From contig NZ_JAMBOX010000009.1 of the NCBI RefSeq assembly GCF_023715785.1, forward strand, positions 143,918-207,917: DNA of 64,000 nucleotides. The letters run 5' to 3'. Source of the DNA: Neobacillus niacini (GTDB lineage Bacteria; Bacillota; Bacilli; Bacillales; Cytobacillaceae). The position numbers and the translations under genes were made by a program. The notes beneath the pieces were generated by a model, which was given only the letters and a program-made list of their open reading frames with translations, was not told the origin of the DNA and made no database searches. How positions within the stretch are numbered: the first letter of the stretch is position 1; each line of letters begins with the position of its first letter. Below are positions 26,372-36,083 of this stretch, piece by piece.

Positions 26372-26620
26372 ATAAGTGAAAGTGTCTATAATGAATTTAG
26401 AACAGAATAAATTTTAGCCTAGCTCTGCTCACACCGCCTTATTGGCAAGGTGTGCCTTTCTGAAAATATTTCCATAGTTAATAGTGGGTGCAACGTTATA
26501 TTAAGATTGTGAAAAAGAACCAGCAAAATGACGAAATGAATGGAAAGCGACAAACGTCCTTGTCACTCATTTTGTTATATAGTAAACTTTTTATGATGAT
26601 GGACATTTGGAGGGTATTGG

Positions 26621-27043
26621 ATGCCAACACCTAGCATGGAAGATTATATCGAACAAATATATATTTTAATTGAAGAAAAAGGATACGCTCGGGTTTCCGA
26701 TATAGCCGAGGCGCTATCCGTACATCCCTCCTCAGTTACAAAAATGGTTCAAAAGCTTGATAAAGACGAATATTTAGTCTATGAAAAATATCGCGGACTA
26801 GTGTTAACTGCAAAAGGGAAGAAAATTGGCAAACGTCTTGTTTTCAGACATGATTTACTGGAACAATTCCTGAAAATTATCGGTGTTAAGGATGAAAATA
26901 TTTATAATGATGTCGAAGGAATCGAGCATCACTTAAGCTGGGATTCGATTGATCGAATCGGAGATCTTGTTCAATTTTTTGAAGAAGATGACCAACGTAT
27001 TGAAGCACTATTAGAAATTCAAAAACGAGCTGGAGAAGAGTAA
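26621..27043 (+). CDS. mntR: Manganese-responsive transcriptional regulator MntR
   Basis: 140 residues, DtxR family: N-terminal winged helix (about 1-70), then the metal-binding and dimerisation domain. All MntR metal ligands are present at the B. subtilis positions: Asp8, Glu11, His77, Glu99, Glu102 and His103. Mn2+-bound MntR represses Mn uptake genes (mntH, mntABCD) and activates efflux. ATG at 26621 follows GGAGGGTATTGG. It is a single gene with its own terminator. The 249 bp upstream (26372-26620) hold no gene, only a weak CACACC/GGTGTG hairpin near 26430-26456. Confidence 0.96.
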   Translation: MPTPSMEDYIEQIYILIEEKGYARVSDIAEALSVHPSSVTKMVQKLDKDEYLVYEKYRGLVLTAKGKKIGKRLVFRHDLLEQFLKIIGVKDENIYNDVEGIEHHLSWDSIDRIGDLVQFFEEDDQRIEALLEIQKRAGEE

Positions 27044-27047
27044 ATAG

Positions 27048-27080
27048 AAAGCACCTGGAATATTGTTTCCAGGTGCTTTT
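27048..27080 (+). terminator. Terminator of mntR
   Basis: AAAGCACCTGGAA-TATTG-TTTCCAGGTGCTTTT, 12-bp stem with T-run. It overlaps the 3' end of the convergent DUF3892 gene. Confidence 0.88.
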
Positions 27081-27291
27081 AGAATGGATTTGGAAAATAG
27101 TCAAAGCTTTGATCTTGTTCTGGCATTAACGAAACATGTCCATTTGTATCCAAATATGTTTGAACCCCAGCAATAACCCCATTTTCTGCTTCGACTATCG
27201 CCTTTTGGTAGGAAATAACCCTTCCTTCCGAAGTCACAAAACTGATAATATCCCCAAAATGATTACGATGCAGTGCAACAATTGTTTCCAA
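27079..27291 (-). CDS. DUF3892 family protein, 70 aa
   Basis: 70 residues. The pattern IVALHRNHFGDIISFVTSEG followed by ISYQKAIVEAENG and GVQTYLDTNG is that of DUF3892, small beta-rich proteins of unknown function. TTG start at 27291 with AAAGGAGG eight bases upstream. It is convergent with mntR and shares its terminator region. Confidence 0.72.
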   Translation of the reverse strand: METIVALHRNHFGDIISFVTSEGRVISYQKAIVEAENGVIAGVQTYLDTNGHVSLMPEQDQSFDYFPNPF

Positions 27292-27351
27292 GAGAATGCC
27301 TCCTTTGCCCTCTTATTCTTTCTAAATTCTTGAAAAATAAACAAGGAGACG

Positions 27352-27386
27352 AAAAAACCTGCCAAGCCGGCAGGTTCTGTTTTTCT
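27352..27386. terminator. Terminator of metA (both directions possible)
   Basis: AACCTGCC-AAGCC-GGCAGGTT with A- and T-runs on either side. It touches the metA stop codon. Confidence 0.85.
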
Positions 27387-28294
27387 TACCCCCATAAATA
27401 AGGAGTTTCTTGGTAAACATAATAATTAAGCCAATTGGTAAAGAAAAGATGCCCATGAGACCGCCAGCGATTAATCGGCGGCTGTGTCGGGTCATTATTA
27501 GGAAAGTAGTTTACTGGTACGTGAATCTCCAGCCCTTTATTGACATCGCGCTCATATTCCTGTGCTAATGTATCGGATTCATATTCCAAATGCCCAGTGA
27601 TCATGACATGCTTCCGGTCACGGGAAGAAATCAGCAATGCTCCGGCATCCTCTGAAGCGGCAAGCAGCTTCAATTGTGGGTGGTTTTTGATGGCTTCAAT
27701 TGAAACGTCTGTATAGCGGGAATGCGGTGCATAAAATTGATCATCGAACCCTCGTAATAATATATCACCCTGGTCAAAAATCCGATGGGAATAGATGCCT
27801 GAGCATTTCTGGGATAGCTCAAATTTCCGTATCCCGTAGTGATGGAATAGGGCTGCCTGAGCCCCCCAGCAAATATGTAGTGTGGAGGTAATGTTTCCTA
27901 CAGTCCAATCCATAATTTCCATTAATTCAGCCCAATACTTTACCTGTTCAAATTCCAATAGCTCAACAGGGGCACCGGTAATAATCATGCCATCAAACTT
28001 TTGGTGTTTCACCTCGGAGAAGGTTGTGTAAAATTGTTCAAGATGTTGTTTGCTTGTGTGTGTCGACTCATATGAAATCGTTTTTAGAAATTTCACATTC
28101 ACCTGCAGCGGCGAGTTGCCTAGAAGCCTTAAAAGCTGCGTTTCCGCCTTTTCTTTTTCGGGCATCAAGTTTAAAATCAGGATATTTAATGGACGGATAT
28201 CCTGGCTGACGGCACGTTCATCGTCCATAATAAAGATATTTTCCTGTTCAAGAATTTCTCGTGCAGGTAATTGTTTAGGAATGTTAATCGGCAT
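27386..28294 (-). CDS. metAA: Homoserine O-acetyltransferase MetA (MetAA)
   Basis: 302 residues. Class I glutamine-amidotransferase-like fold with the catalytic Cys142 in LHICWGAQA and His/Glu in ITGHLEYE. Residue 111 is Glu ([10 protein letters not shown]), the residue reported to select acetyl-CoA over succinyl-CoA in Bacillus MetA, so O-acetylhomoserine is the predicted product and first intermediate of methionine synthesis. ATG at 28294 is preceded by AAGGAAGGGGAGAAGG; that Cys falls at 142 confirms the start. I saw no S-box (SAM) riboswitch in the 200 bp upstream. Located near bsaA and ypgQ as in B. subtilis. Confidence 0.92.
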   Translation of the reverse strand: MPINIPKQLPAREILEQENIFIMDDERAVSQDIRPLNILILNLMPEKEKAETQLLRLLGNSPLQVNVKFLKTISYESTHTSKQHLEQFYTTFSEVKHQKFDGMIITGAPVELLEFEQVKYWAELMEIMDWTVGNITSTLHICWGAQAALFHHYGIRKFELSQKCSGIYSHRIFDQGDILLRGFDDQFYAPHSRYTDVSIEAIKNHPQLKLLAASEDAGALLISSRDRKHVMITGHLEYESDTLAQEYERDVNKGLEIHVPVNYFPNNDPTQPPINRWRSHGHLFFTNWLNYYVYQETPYLWG

Positions 28295-28452
28295 TTGCCT
28301 TCTCCCCTTCCTTATGAATATTACTCTATATAACATTCGTACATTAACAGTGCATAAAATTTATGAGCTGTTGTTAAAAATTCAATATTTATATTATAAG
28401 CATTATTTGAAATTTAGAAAAGATAATATTTGTTCACAAAAATTTATCGGAA

Positions 28453-28466
28453 TGTAAACGCTCTTC
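28453..28466 (+). promoter_or_regulatory. cre-like (CcpA) sequence before fhs
   Basis: TGTAAACGCTCTTC matches the first part of TGWAANCGNTNWCA with two mismatches at the end. It lies about 60 bp upstream of fhs. Weak on its own. Confidence 0.25.
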
Positions 28467-28523
28467 TGATAAAATAAATGTAGCATTAAGAAATTCTGCA
28501 GAATGTGGGGGATTTACGTGGTA

Positions 28524-30206
28524 ATGGAAACGAATGTAAAGTCTGACATTGAAATTGCCCAAGCATCCAAAATGAAGCCTATCGCCGAGATAGCAGCCAA
28601 GATTGGATTAACAGAGGACGATCTCGAACTTTTTGGCAAGTTTAAGGCCAAGCTTTCTACAGAAGCACTTGGCAAGCTAAAGACTAAACAAAGCGGAAAA
28701 ATAATTCTTGTAACGGCAATCAGCCCAACTCCGGCCGGAGAAGGCAAGTCAACTGTTACAGTGGGATTGGGGGACGCATTTAACCGGCTTGGCAAAAAGG
28801 CGATGATTGCCATGCGTGAGCCTTCCTTGGGACCGACAATGGGAATTAAGGGTGGGGCGACCGGCGGCGGATATTCACAGGTATTGCCGATGGAAGATAT
28901 AAATCTTCACTTTACCGGAGACCTGCATGCCATAACAACCGCAAACAACGCCTTGGCCGCATTGCTCGATAACCATCTCCAACAAGGGAATGAGCTAAAA
29001 ATAGACCAGCGCCGGATTGTTTGGAAGCGGGCAGTTGATTTAAATGACCGCGCTCTTCGGAAAGTTGTCATTGGTCTTGGCGGCCCATTGCAGGGTGTAC
29101 CGCGTGAAGATGGATTCGATATTACGGTCGCATCAGAAATCATGGCTGTATTATGCCTGGCATCTGATATTAAAGATTTAAAAATGCGCTTATCCCGAAT
29201 CGTAGTGGCCTATAATTATAACAAAGAGCCGGTAACCGTAGGGGATTTAGGGGTAGAAGGAGCATTAACCTTATTATTAAAGGATGCGGTTAAACCGAAC
29301 CTTGTTCAAACGATTGAACATACACCAGCTCTTATCCATGGCGGCCCGTTTGCCAACATTGCCCATGGCTGCAATAGCGTCATTGCAACGGTTGCTGCCT
29401 CAAAATTAGCCGATTATGTCATTACCGAGGCTGGATTTGGCGCTGATTTGGGTGCCGAGAAATTCTTGCATATTAAATCAAGAAGTGCCGGAATCAAACC
29501 GGAAGCGGTTGTGGTCGTCGCGACAATCCGGGCCTTGAAAATGCATGGCGGATTGCCAAAAAACGAGCTGGCAAAAGAGAATATTCAGGCATTAACCCTC
29601 GGTTTTGCCAACTTGCAAAAGCATATTGAAACAATCAAAAGCTTTGGCTTACCGGTTGTGGTGGCGATCAATAAATTTATTACCGACACAGACCTTGAGG
29701 TTCAAACGTTATTGGATTGGTGCGATTGCGAAGGCGTTTCCGCCGCTTTAACAGAGGTTTGGGAAAAAGGCGGCGAAGGCGGTCTTGAACTCGCTCAAAG
29801 ACTGCTTGAGGTTATCGAAAAAGAGGAAAATAATTTCCACCCATTATATGAATTGTCTGATCCGATCGAAAACAAAATTAGAAAGATCGTGCAAAAGGTT
29901 TATGGCGGCCGGGATGTGGAGTTTTCGGCAAAGGCTAGAAAACAATTACTTGATTTTGAGAAATTTGGGTGGTCAGAGTTAGCCGTTTGTATGGCGAAAA
30001 CACAATATTCATTTTCAGATGATCCTGCCAAGCTTGGCAGACCGAAGGACTTCACCATTACGGTAAGGGAATTTAAACCGTCAATCGGTGCGGGCTTTAT
30101 TGTCGCATTGACTGGGGAAGTCATGACCATGCCCGGTCTGCCAAAAAAACCGGCGGCCTTAAATATGGATGTTGACGAAAACGGCAATGCCATCGGACTT
30201 TTCTAA
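28524..30206 (+). CDS. fhs: Formate-tetrahydrofolate ligase
   Basis: 560 residues, the usual length (about 555-560). P-loop [17 protein letters not shown] near residue 70, [21 protein letters not shown] and GGLPKNEL are family hallmarks. It makes 10-formyl-THF from formate, THF and ATP, feeding purine and fMet-tRNA synthesis. ATG at 28524 is about 12 bases after GGGGGAT; GTG at 28518 with a closer spacing is an alternative. Not all Bacillus carry it, B. subtilis among those that I recall lack it, so it is an addition to the metA-bsaA neighbourhood. Confidence 0.94.
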   Translation: METNVKSDIEIAQASKMKPIAEIAAKIGLTEDDLELFGKFKAKLSTEALGKLKTKQSGKIILVTAISPTPAGEGKSTVTVGLGDAFNRLGKKAMIAMREPSLGPTMGIKGGATGGGYSQVLPMEDINLHFTGDLHAITTANNALAALLDNHLQQGNELKIDQRRIVWKRAVDLNDRALRKVVIGLGGPLQGVPREDGFDITVASEIMAVLCLASDIKDLKMRLSRIVVAYNYNKEPVTVGDLGVEGALTLLLKDAVKPNLVQTIEHTPALIHGGPFANIAHGCNSVIATVAASKLADYVITEAGFGADLGAEKFLHIKSRSAGIKPEAVVVVATIRALKMHGGLPKNELAKENIQALTLGFANLQKHIETIKSFGLPVVVAINKFITDTDLEVQTLLDWCDCEGVSAALTEVWEKGGEGGLELAQRLLEVIEKEENNFHPLYELSDPIENKIRKIVQKVYGGRDVEFSAKARKQLLDFEKFGWSELAVCMAKTQYSFSDDPAKLGRPKDFTITVREFKPSIGAGFIVALTGEVMTMPGLPKKPAALNMDVDENGNAIGLF

Positions 30207-30223
30207 AGGAGTCGACTGCGTTC

Positions 30224-30763
30224 ATGTTTGATCCAACTGCTTTCGATAATATGAAAGTCGTTATCGAAGGTTCCTTTTATGACCGTGACAGTGCCGGGAA
30301 GATTGTGATAACAGACCGGAACGATATAATAAACCTTGCAAAAATGTCCCGCTTCTTTAATATTTTCTTGACACTGCCCGAAATAAGTGGCCCGTCAGTG
30401 ACTGCAAAGCTCGAACTGGAATCGGGGCTTGAAAATCTGGCGGCGGAGTTGCTAGCCAGCTCCCAGGCGGGGCGGCTTCCCGGCTGTTTTATCAGACTGC
30501 AATTCTTTTTGGAACATGGAGATGAAGTCAAGGTTTACCAGGATATTGAAGCCATTTTCACTGAGATCTGGGGAGAGACAAGGAAAATCACCCAAGTTGT
30601 CGAATATAATCCATTAGCCAAGCCGAATCAAATCAGGAATGTTGTCACGGTCGAGTTCGACCGGCTGATTGGTGAGGAACAATTGGAGGATATCGTTGAA
30701 ATGGTTGATTTTTTGATAATCACATTACAGCGATTGCAGGAGTATATTTACGGCAGAGAATAG
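30224..30763 (+). CDS. Hypothetical protein, 179 aa, between fhs and glutathione peroxidase
   Basis: No family recognised. The protein is acidic and soluble, with beta-rich N-terminal half (MKVVIEGSFYDRDSAGKIVI, FFNIFLTLPEISGPS) and a long C-terminal helix (QLEDIVEMVDFLIITLQRLQ). No catalytic motif or cysteine pair. AAAGGAGT precedes ATG by about 13 bases. It begins 17 bp after the fhs stop and ends 10 bp before the peroxidase gene, so the three genes form a likely operon. Confidence 0.7.
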   Translation: MFDPTAFDNMKVVIEGSFYDRDSAGKIVITDRNDIINLAKMSRFFNIFLTLPEISGPSVTAKLELESGLENLAAELLASSQAGRLPGCFIRLQFFLEHGDEVKVYQDIEAIFTEIWGETRKITQVVEYNPLAKPNQIRNVVTVEFDRLIGEEQLEDIVEMVDFLIITLQRLQEYIYGRE

Positions 30764-30773
30764 GGGGGAGCAG

Positions 30774-31268
30774 ATGTCTGTTTACAAATTTAAGGCCAAG
30801 ACAATTGATGGTGAGGAAATATCTTTAAAAGCATACGAGGGAACTGTACTACTCATCGTCAATACTGCCAGCAAGTGCGGTTTTACACCACAATATAAGG
30901 AATTGCAGGGACTGTTTGAAACTTATAAAGATCAAGGGTTTAGTGTTCTAGGATTTCCATGCAATCAATTTATGGGCCAAGAACCAGGGGAAGAAGCCGA
31001 AATTAAAACCTTTTGTGAATTAAATTTTGGTGTAACATTTCCCATGTTTGCCAAGGTGGATGTAAATGGCGTCTATGCCCATCCGTTATTTGTTTATTTG
31101 AGAAAACAAACCCCCGGAGTTTTAGGCCTAAATACGGTTAAGTGGAATTTTACCAAATTTTTGGTTGACCGTGACGGAAAAGTGGTTAAGCGATACGCGC
31201 CGACCACCAAACCGAGCGATCTTGCAAAAGATATTGAAACATTGCTGCAAAAGGAGCCAGTTAAATAA
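30774..31268 (+). CDS. bsaA: Glutathione peroxidase-family thiol peroxidase (BsaA)
   Basis: 164 residues. Catalytic Cys35 in NTASKCGFTPQ, the Gln in GFPCNQFMGQEPG and the Trp-Asn in VKWNFTKF form the glutathione-peroxidase catalytic set, with Cys instead of selenocysteine. In bacteria lacking glutathione such enzymes use thioredoxin; the resolving Cys would be the one in IKTFCELNFGV. ATG follows AGGGGGGAGCAG. It belongs to the fhs transcription unit. Confidence 0.92.
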   Translation: MSVYKFKAKTIDGEEISLKAYEGTVLLIVNTASKCGFTPQYKELQGLFETYKDQGFSVLGFPCNQFMGQEPGEEAEIKTFCELNFGVTFPMFAKVDVNGVYAHPLFVYLRKQTPGVLGLNTVKWNFTKFLVDRDGKVVKRYAPTTKPSDLAKDIETLLQKEPVK

Positions 31269-31367
31269 CTGGTTTCTTTTTTTGGGCTTTTATGATATTT
31301 ACAAGTTCAAAAATTACAGTTACTATTAGTAGTAGGTACTAATTAAAATTACAAGGGGAGATGACCG

Positions 31368-32216
31368 GTGGTAAAAACCGCTTGGGTTACAGATAGCACA
31401 GCTTATTTGGACGTAGAGTTAAGAAATCACCCGGATTTATATAGTGTTCCATTATCGGTTATTTTAGATGGGGAGGAATTTGCTGACGGGATTGACCTTA
31501 CCCCCCAACAATTGTTTGGAAAATTAAAAGAATTGAAACAGGCTCCAAAGACTTCACAACCATCAGTTGGTGCCTTTCAATCATTATTTGAACAGCTATC
31601 TAAGGATTACGATCAAATTGTTGCCGTCCTTCTCTCAGGAAAGTTAAGCGGAACCGTTTCATCCGCTGAACAGGCCGCCAAGCTGGTAGAAATCCCAGTT
31701 ACCATCGTTGATTCAAACATCCTTACCATGCCAATGTCAGCGCTGTTGAAAAAGGGAATGGAGTTATTGACTAACGGACGACCTTTGGATTCAGTCGTCA
31801 AAGAATTAGAAGCGCTTAAACTTACAAATGAGACTTATGTTCTTGTCGGAAGCCTTGAACAGTTGCATCGCGGCGGAAGAATGTCTGGGCTGCAATTTTT
31901 CCTTGGAAGCATGCTGAATGTAAAGCCGATTATTTCGTTTGATAATGGTGCGTTGTTTGTAAAAGAAAAGGTACGCAGCGAGAAGAAAGCAAAGGAAAAA
32001 ATTCTCGATTACTTTAAACAGGACTATGAAAAACATCAGTTTAAAGAAGTTTATTTGCTTTATGGGCTCCATGAAGAGCATACATCTGATTGGAAGCGGG
32101 AGCTGCAGGAAAAGTATCCTGAGCTAAAGGTGTATTGCGCCCCTTTAGGTGCTGTAATTGGTGTCCATGCTGGTGAAAATACCCTTGGGATCAGCTGGTT
32201 TAACGGTCTAAAATAA
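31368..32216 (+). CDS. DegV family fatty-acid-binding protein
   Basis: 282 residues. N-terminal DSTAYL and TSQPSVGAFQ motifs with conserved Ser/Thr near residue 63, and GGRMSG in the middle, are the family's fatty-acid-binding signatures. FakB proteins of this family present exogenous fatty acids to the kinase FakA for phospholipid synthesis. GTG at 31368 follows AAGGGGAGATG. A single gene with its own terminator. Confidence 0.9.
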   Translation: MVKTAWVTDSTAYLDVELRNHPDLYSVPLSVILDGEEFADGIDLTPQQLFGKLKELKQAPKTSQPSVGAFQSLFEQLSKDYDQIVAVLLSGKLSGTVSSAEQAAKLVEIPVTIVDSNILTMPMSALLKKGMELLTNGRPLDSVVKELEALKLTNETYVLVGSLEQLHRGGRMSGLQFFLGSMLNVKPIISFDNGALFVKEKVRSEKKAKEKILDYFKQDYEKHQFKEVYLLYGLHEEHTSDWKRELQEKYPELKVYCAPLGAVIGVHAGENTLGISWFNGLK

Positions 32217-32225
32217 GAAGATTTC

Positions 32226-32257
32226 AATAACCTCGATGAATTTCGGGGTTATTTTTC
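32226..32257 (+). terminator. Terminator of degV gene
   Basis: AATAACC-TCGATGAATTTC-GGGGTTATTTTT, stem with T-run. Confidence 0.75.
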
Positions 32258-32311
32258 ATTTCCTGTTGCTTTTCATGATAAAATAGCAAGGTATGAGGCA
32301 GGTGCATAGAA

Positions 32312-32962
32312 ATGAAGGAAATAATCATTAAAAAAACAGAAACTTTTGTACAGAATGAACTGAGTGAAGATTCTACCGGACATGATTGGTTCCATGTGGA
32401 CCGTGTCCGCAAGAATGCTATATATATATCTAAACAGGAAAGAACCGGCGATCCGTTCATTATCGAGATGGCAGCGCTGCTTCACGATATCCCTGATGAA
32501 AAGCTAAATGACAGTGTGGAAAAAGGGGAGCAAAAACTCGATCTTTTTTTACATACCCTACAACTCACTGATGGTGACAAACACCATATAAAAGAAATCA
32601 TCAATACGATTTCCTATAAAGGCGGAAAGGGTGCAGAACTTACTTCGATTGAGGCGAAAATCGTCCAGGATTCGGATCGGCTTGATGCGATTGGCGCGAT
32701 TGGGATTGCCAGGGCTTTCGCCTATGGAGGTAAAAAGGGCCAGCAAATCTATAATCCCGCGATTCAAGTAAGAACAGACATGAATCTCGAAGAATATCGC
32801 AAAGGCAAATCTAGCAGCATCCATCATTTTTATGAAAAATTGTTAAAATTGAAAGATTTGTTAAATACAGAGACCGCCAAAGTTATGGCCGAAGAGCGTC
32901 ATCGAATGATGGAGACATTTTTAGCACAATTTTATCGGGAATGGAATGGTCAAGAGTCATGA
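32312..32962 (+). CDS. ypgQ: HD-domain phosphohydrolase (YpgQ-like)
   Basis: 216 residues. Metal-binding residues of the HD superfamily: HDWFHVDRV near residue 25, ALLHDIPDEK near residue 55 and the later Asp (QDSDRLDAIG). B. subtilis YpgQ (about 205 aa) is a Mn-dependent pyrophosphohydrolase on nucleotides. ATG at 32312 lies within an AT-rich leader. The stop overlaps the ABC-F gene start (ATGA), so the two are translated together. Confidence 0.85.
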   Translation: MKEIIIKKTETFVQNELSEDSTGHDWFHVDRVRKNAIYISKQERTGDPFIIEMAALLHDIPDEKLNDSVEKGEQKLDLFLHTLQLTDGDKHHIKEIINTISYKGGKGAELTSIEAKIVQDSDRLDAIGAIGIARAFAYGGKKGQQIYNPAIQVRTDMNLEEYRKGKSSSIHHFYEKLLKLKDLLNTETAKVMAEERHRMMETFLAQFYREWNGQES

Positions 32963-34848
32963 AAATGTTGACAGTAGAAAATGTTTCAAAAACATACGGC
33001 GAAAAACAATTATTTCAACAGATTTCCTTTACAATTGCCGAAAAAGAGCGGGTGGGACTGATCGGTGTTAATGGTACTGGAAAATCATCCTTATTAAAGA
33101 TTGTTGCTGGAATCGACCAGCCGGATGATGGGGCGGTTATTTCCGGAAAGGATTATACCATATCCTACTTGCCGCAGCAGCCTGATTTCGCTTCTGATAA
33201 AACGGTATTGGAGCAAGTGTTTCACGGCGATGCCCCGATCTTAAAATTGATGCGGGAATATGAAAATACCTTATTAGAATTGAATGCTGCTCCCAACGAT
33301 ACCAGAATCCAAGACAACCTTTTCCGCATGCAAAAACAAATGGATGCTATCGATGGCTGGGATGCCAGCACTAACGCAAAGTCGATCCTTACCAAATTGG
33401 GGATTGAAGATTTTAGCCAAAGGGTTGGCTATATGTCCGGCGGGCAAAAGAAAAGGGTTGCCTTGGCCCAGGTTTTAATTGCCGAACCCGATTTGTTGAT
33501 TTTAGATGAGCCGACCAACCATCTTGATTTTGATACGGTGAAGTGGCTTGAGGATTATTTGAGCAGATATCAAGGCTCGATTTTGCTTGTCACCCACGAT
33601 CGTTACTTTTTGGACCGAGTCACAAACCGCATGTTTGAATTGGACGGCGGCAATCTTTACAGCTATAAAGGCAATTATGCTGCCTTCTTGGAATCAAAAG
33701 CAATTCGTGAAGAGAATGAAGCGGCCACTTATGAAAAGCAAAAAAATCTGTTTAGAAGAGAGCTTGAATGGATTCGTCGCGGTGCTAAGGCCAGATCTAC
33801 TAAGCAAAAGGCGAGAATTCAACGTTTTGATGAGTTGGATGATAAACTTTCTAGCGGTAAACCTTCGGGTGAAAAGCTGGATATCTCCTTAAACGGCAGC
33901 CGGCTCGGTAAGCAGGTGTTTGAGCTAAAGAACGGATCCAAACGTTACGGCTCGAAAACAATTCTTAACCATTTTGATTTACTGGTTAAACCAGGCGATC
34001 GAATTGGCATCATTGGTAAGAACGGGACGGGTAAATCAACATTATTGAATATCCTTGCCAAACGAATTCCGATTGATGAAGGGGAGTTTATCATGGGGCA
34101 AACCGTGAAAATTGCCTACTATACCCAGGAAGGCGAGGATATGGACGAGAACAAGCGGATGATTGAATATATCAAGGAAACGGCGCAAATTGTCGAGACC
34201 TCTGATGGTAAAACGATATCTGCCGCACAAATGCTCGAGCGCTTCTTGTTTCCGTCCTATACCCACGGCACCCCAATCCGTAAACTGTCGGGAGGAGAAA
34301 AACGCCGCTTGTATTTGTTAAAAATATTGATGACGGCACCAAATGTCCTGCTGCTCGACGAGCCAACCAATGATTTGGACACCCAGACCTTGACAGTGCT
34401 GGAAGACTATCTGGAAGAATTTCCTGGTGTTGTGATTACTGTTTCTCACGACCGCTATTTTCTCGATAAAGTGGCCGAACAGCTGCTGGTGCTCCAGGGA
34501 GAAGGGATTATTGATTACTTCTATGGGAATTACAGCGAGTATTTAGAAAAAGAGGCTGCCCAGGAAGCGCAAAAAACAACTGCCGCTCCAAAGCCTGTTG
34601 CGAAAGCTCCGGAAAAGGAAAAAAGGAAAAAAATGACCTTTAAAGAGACGAAAGAATGGGAAGAAATTGATGACATCATCGCCGAGACAGAAGCGGCACT
34701 TGAAGAAGTGTCAGCCGAAATGGCGACGGCCGGCAGTGATTTCACTAAATTACAAGAATTAATGAAAAAAGAGGCAGAGCTTAACGAAAAGCTTGAATAC
34801 TTAATGGAACGCTGGGAATACCTCGCAGAACTAGCCGAAAGTATGTAA
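32959..34848 (+). CDS. ABC-F family ribosome-associated ATPase (YfmR/Uup-like)
   Basis: 629 residues, the length of B. subtilis YfmR. Two ATPase domains without membrane helices: Walker A GVNGTGKSSL and GKNGTGKSTL, signatures MSGGQKKRVALAQ and LSGGEKRRLYLLK, Walker B LLILDEPTNHLD and VLLLDEPTNDLD. Between them is the helical linker rich in Arg/Lys (RRGAKARSTKQKARIQRF) that reaches the peptidyl-transferase centre; a C-terminal coiled coil is present (about 540-629). YfmR-type proteins relieve ribosomes stalled at proline or acidic stretches, in parallel with EF-P. ATG at 32959 overlaps the ypgQ stop; an upstream ATG at 32941 also exists. Confidence 0.9.
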   Translation: MKMLTVENVSKTYGEKQLFQQISFTIAEKERVGLIGVNGTGKSSLLKIVAGIDQPDDGAVISGKDYTISYLPQQPDFASDKTVLEQVFHGDAPILKLMREYENTLLELNAAPNDTRIQDNLFRMQKQMDAIDGWDASTNAKSILTKLGIEDFSQRVGYMSGGQKKRVALAQVLIAEPDLLILDEPTNHLDFDTVKWLEDYLSRYQGSILLVTHDRYFLDRVTNRMFELDGGNLYSYKGNYAAFLESKAIREENEAATYEKQKNLFRRELEWIRRGAKARSTKQKARIQRFDELDDKLSSGKPSGEKLDISLNGSRLGKQVFELKNGSKRYGSKTILNHFDLLVKPGDRIGIIGKNGTGKSTLLNILAKRIPIDEGEFIMGQTVKIAYYTQEGEDMDENKRMIEYIKETAQIVETSDGKTISAAQMLERFLFPSYTHGTPIRKLSGGEKRRLYLLKILMTAPNVLLLDEPTNDLDTQTLTVLEDYLEEFPGVVITVSHDRYFLDKVAEQLLVLQGEGIIDYFYGNYSEYLEKEAAQEAQKTTAAPKPVAKAPEKEKRKKMTFKETKEWEEIDDIIAETEAALEEVSAEMATAGSDFTKLQELMKKEAELNEKLEYLMERWEYLAELAESM

Positions 34849-34923
34849 AGCATCATACATGAATGAACCTTATCCATTATGTTAAACTTGTAAAAAGAAT
34901 ATTATGAGAATAAGGTGAGTAAG

Positions 34924-36063
34924 ATGAAAATTAAGTCTATCGAACCGACGCCAAGCCCAAATACAATGAAAATCAATCTTGACCAAGAGCTGCCAATGGG
35001 AAAAAGCCATAATTATAAAAAAGAAACAGCATCGGGAGCACCCGCAGTAATTCAAGCCATACTGCAAATTGAGGGCATCAAGGGCGTTTACCATGTTGCT
35101 GATTTTCTGGCCGTCGAACGAAACGCCAAGTATGACTGGAAGGAATTGCTGCCACAGGTCCGTCAGGCATTCGGCGAGAAGGCACAAGGGATGGAACAGA
35201 CCGGAACAGCCATCAACGACCACTTCGGCGAGATAAAAGTGGAGGTCCAGATGTTCAAAGGGATTCCACTTCAAGTAAAATTAACCGATGGAACTACTGA
35301 AAAAAGGTTCGGGATGCCGGAGTATTTTTTAAAAGCTAGAGAAAAAGCACAGCTTCAAGAAGATAACTATATTTTGCTGCGGAAATGGGATAATAAAGGG
35401 GTTCGCTACGGCGATATGGATCAAGTCGGCCCGGAGGTAGTAGAGGAATTAATTGCCGCTTATCCGATGGAACGGCTTGACGAACTGGTCCAAAAGGCGC
35501 AAACACCTGATTCTACATCCGAGCTAAAGCAAAAACGGCCTCGAAAAAAGGTCACATTGGAAGATTTGCAAAATCCTGACTGGCAAATCCGTTATCAGCT
35601 CCTCGAGCAAATGGATGACCCGGAAATGGAAGATTTGCCTGTACTGGAAAAGGCCCTTTCAGATGAAAAGCCATCCATTCGCAGATTAGCGACTGTTTAT
35701 TTGGGAATGATTGAGGATAAATTCGTATTGCCGCTGTTGTATAAAGCGCTGAATGACAAGACGGTGACAGTCCGCAGAACCGCAGGAGATTGCTTGTCAG
35801 ATCTTGGATTCCCTGAAGCCCAGGACGAGATGGCCAAGGCGTTAAAAGATCCAAGCAAATTGGTGCGCTGGCGGGCAGCCATGTTTCTCTACGAAGTTGG
35901 CGGCGAACGGGCGCTTCCTGCATTGAGGGCAGTGGAAAATGACCCTGAATTCGAGGTCAGCATGCAAATCAAAATGGCGATTGAACGAATCGAAGGCGGC
36001 GAAGAGGCAAAAGGTTCTGTCTGGAAACAAATGACAGAAGCGAGGAAAACAGAAAAGGAATAA
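34924..36063 (+). CDS. ypgR: HEAT-repeat protein, conserved virulence factor C family (YpgR-like)
   Basis: 379 residues. The N-terminal 90 residues resemble a NifU/Nfu scaffold N-domain (SIEPTPSPNTMKINLDQ); the C-terminal half (about 200-370) consists of HEAT-like repeats (KPSIRRLATVYLGMIED, KTVTVRRTAGDCLSDLG, SKLVRWRAAMFLYEVGG). S. aureus CvfC homologues affect virulence gene expression; a role in Fe-S handling is suspected. ATG at 34924 with AAGGTGAG upstream (GTG 34915 is an alternative). Next to brxA, as in Bacillus. Confidence 0.85.
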   Translation: MKIKSIEPTPSPNTMKINLDQELPMGKSHNYKKETASGAPAVIQAILQIEGIKGVYHVADFLAVERNAKYDWKELLPQVRQAFGEKAQGMEQTGTAINDHFGEIKVEVQMFKGIPLQVKLTDGTTEKRFGMPEYFLKAREKAQLQEDNYILLRKWDNKGVRYGDMDQVGPEVVEELIAAYPMERLDELVQKAQTPDSTSELKQKRPRKKVTLEDLQNPDWQIRYQLLEQMDDPEMEDLPVLEKALSDEKPSIRRLATVYLGMIEDKFVLPLLYKALNDKTVTVRRTAGDCLSDLGFPEAQDEMAKALKDPSKLVRWRAAMFLYEVGGERALPALRAVENDPEFEVSMQIKMAIERIEGGEEAKGSVWKQMTEARKTEKE

Positions 36064-36083
36064 AGAATGGAGTGTTGGAAAAT

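Noticed and set aside
26372..26620. Gene or RNA in the gap before mntR
   Set aside because: No frame with a start and ribosome binding site; only a weak hairpin (CACACC/GGTGTG) without a proper T-run.
28295..28523. S-box (SAM) riboswitch before metA
   Set aside because: The leader is AT-rich with no conserved S-box helices or terminator pair that I can see.
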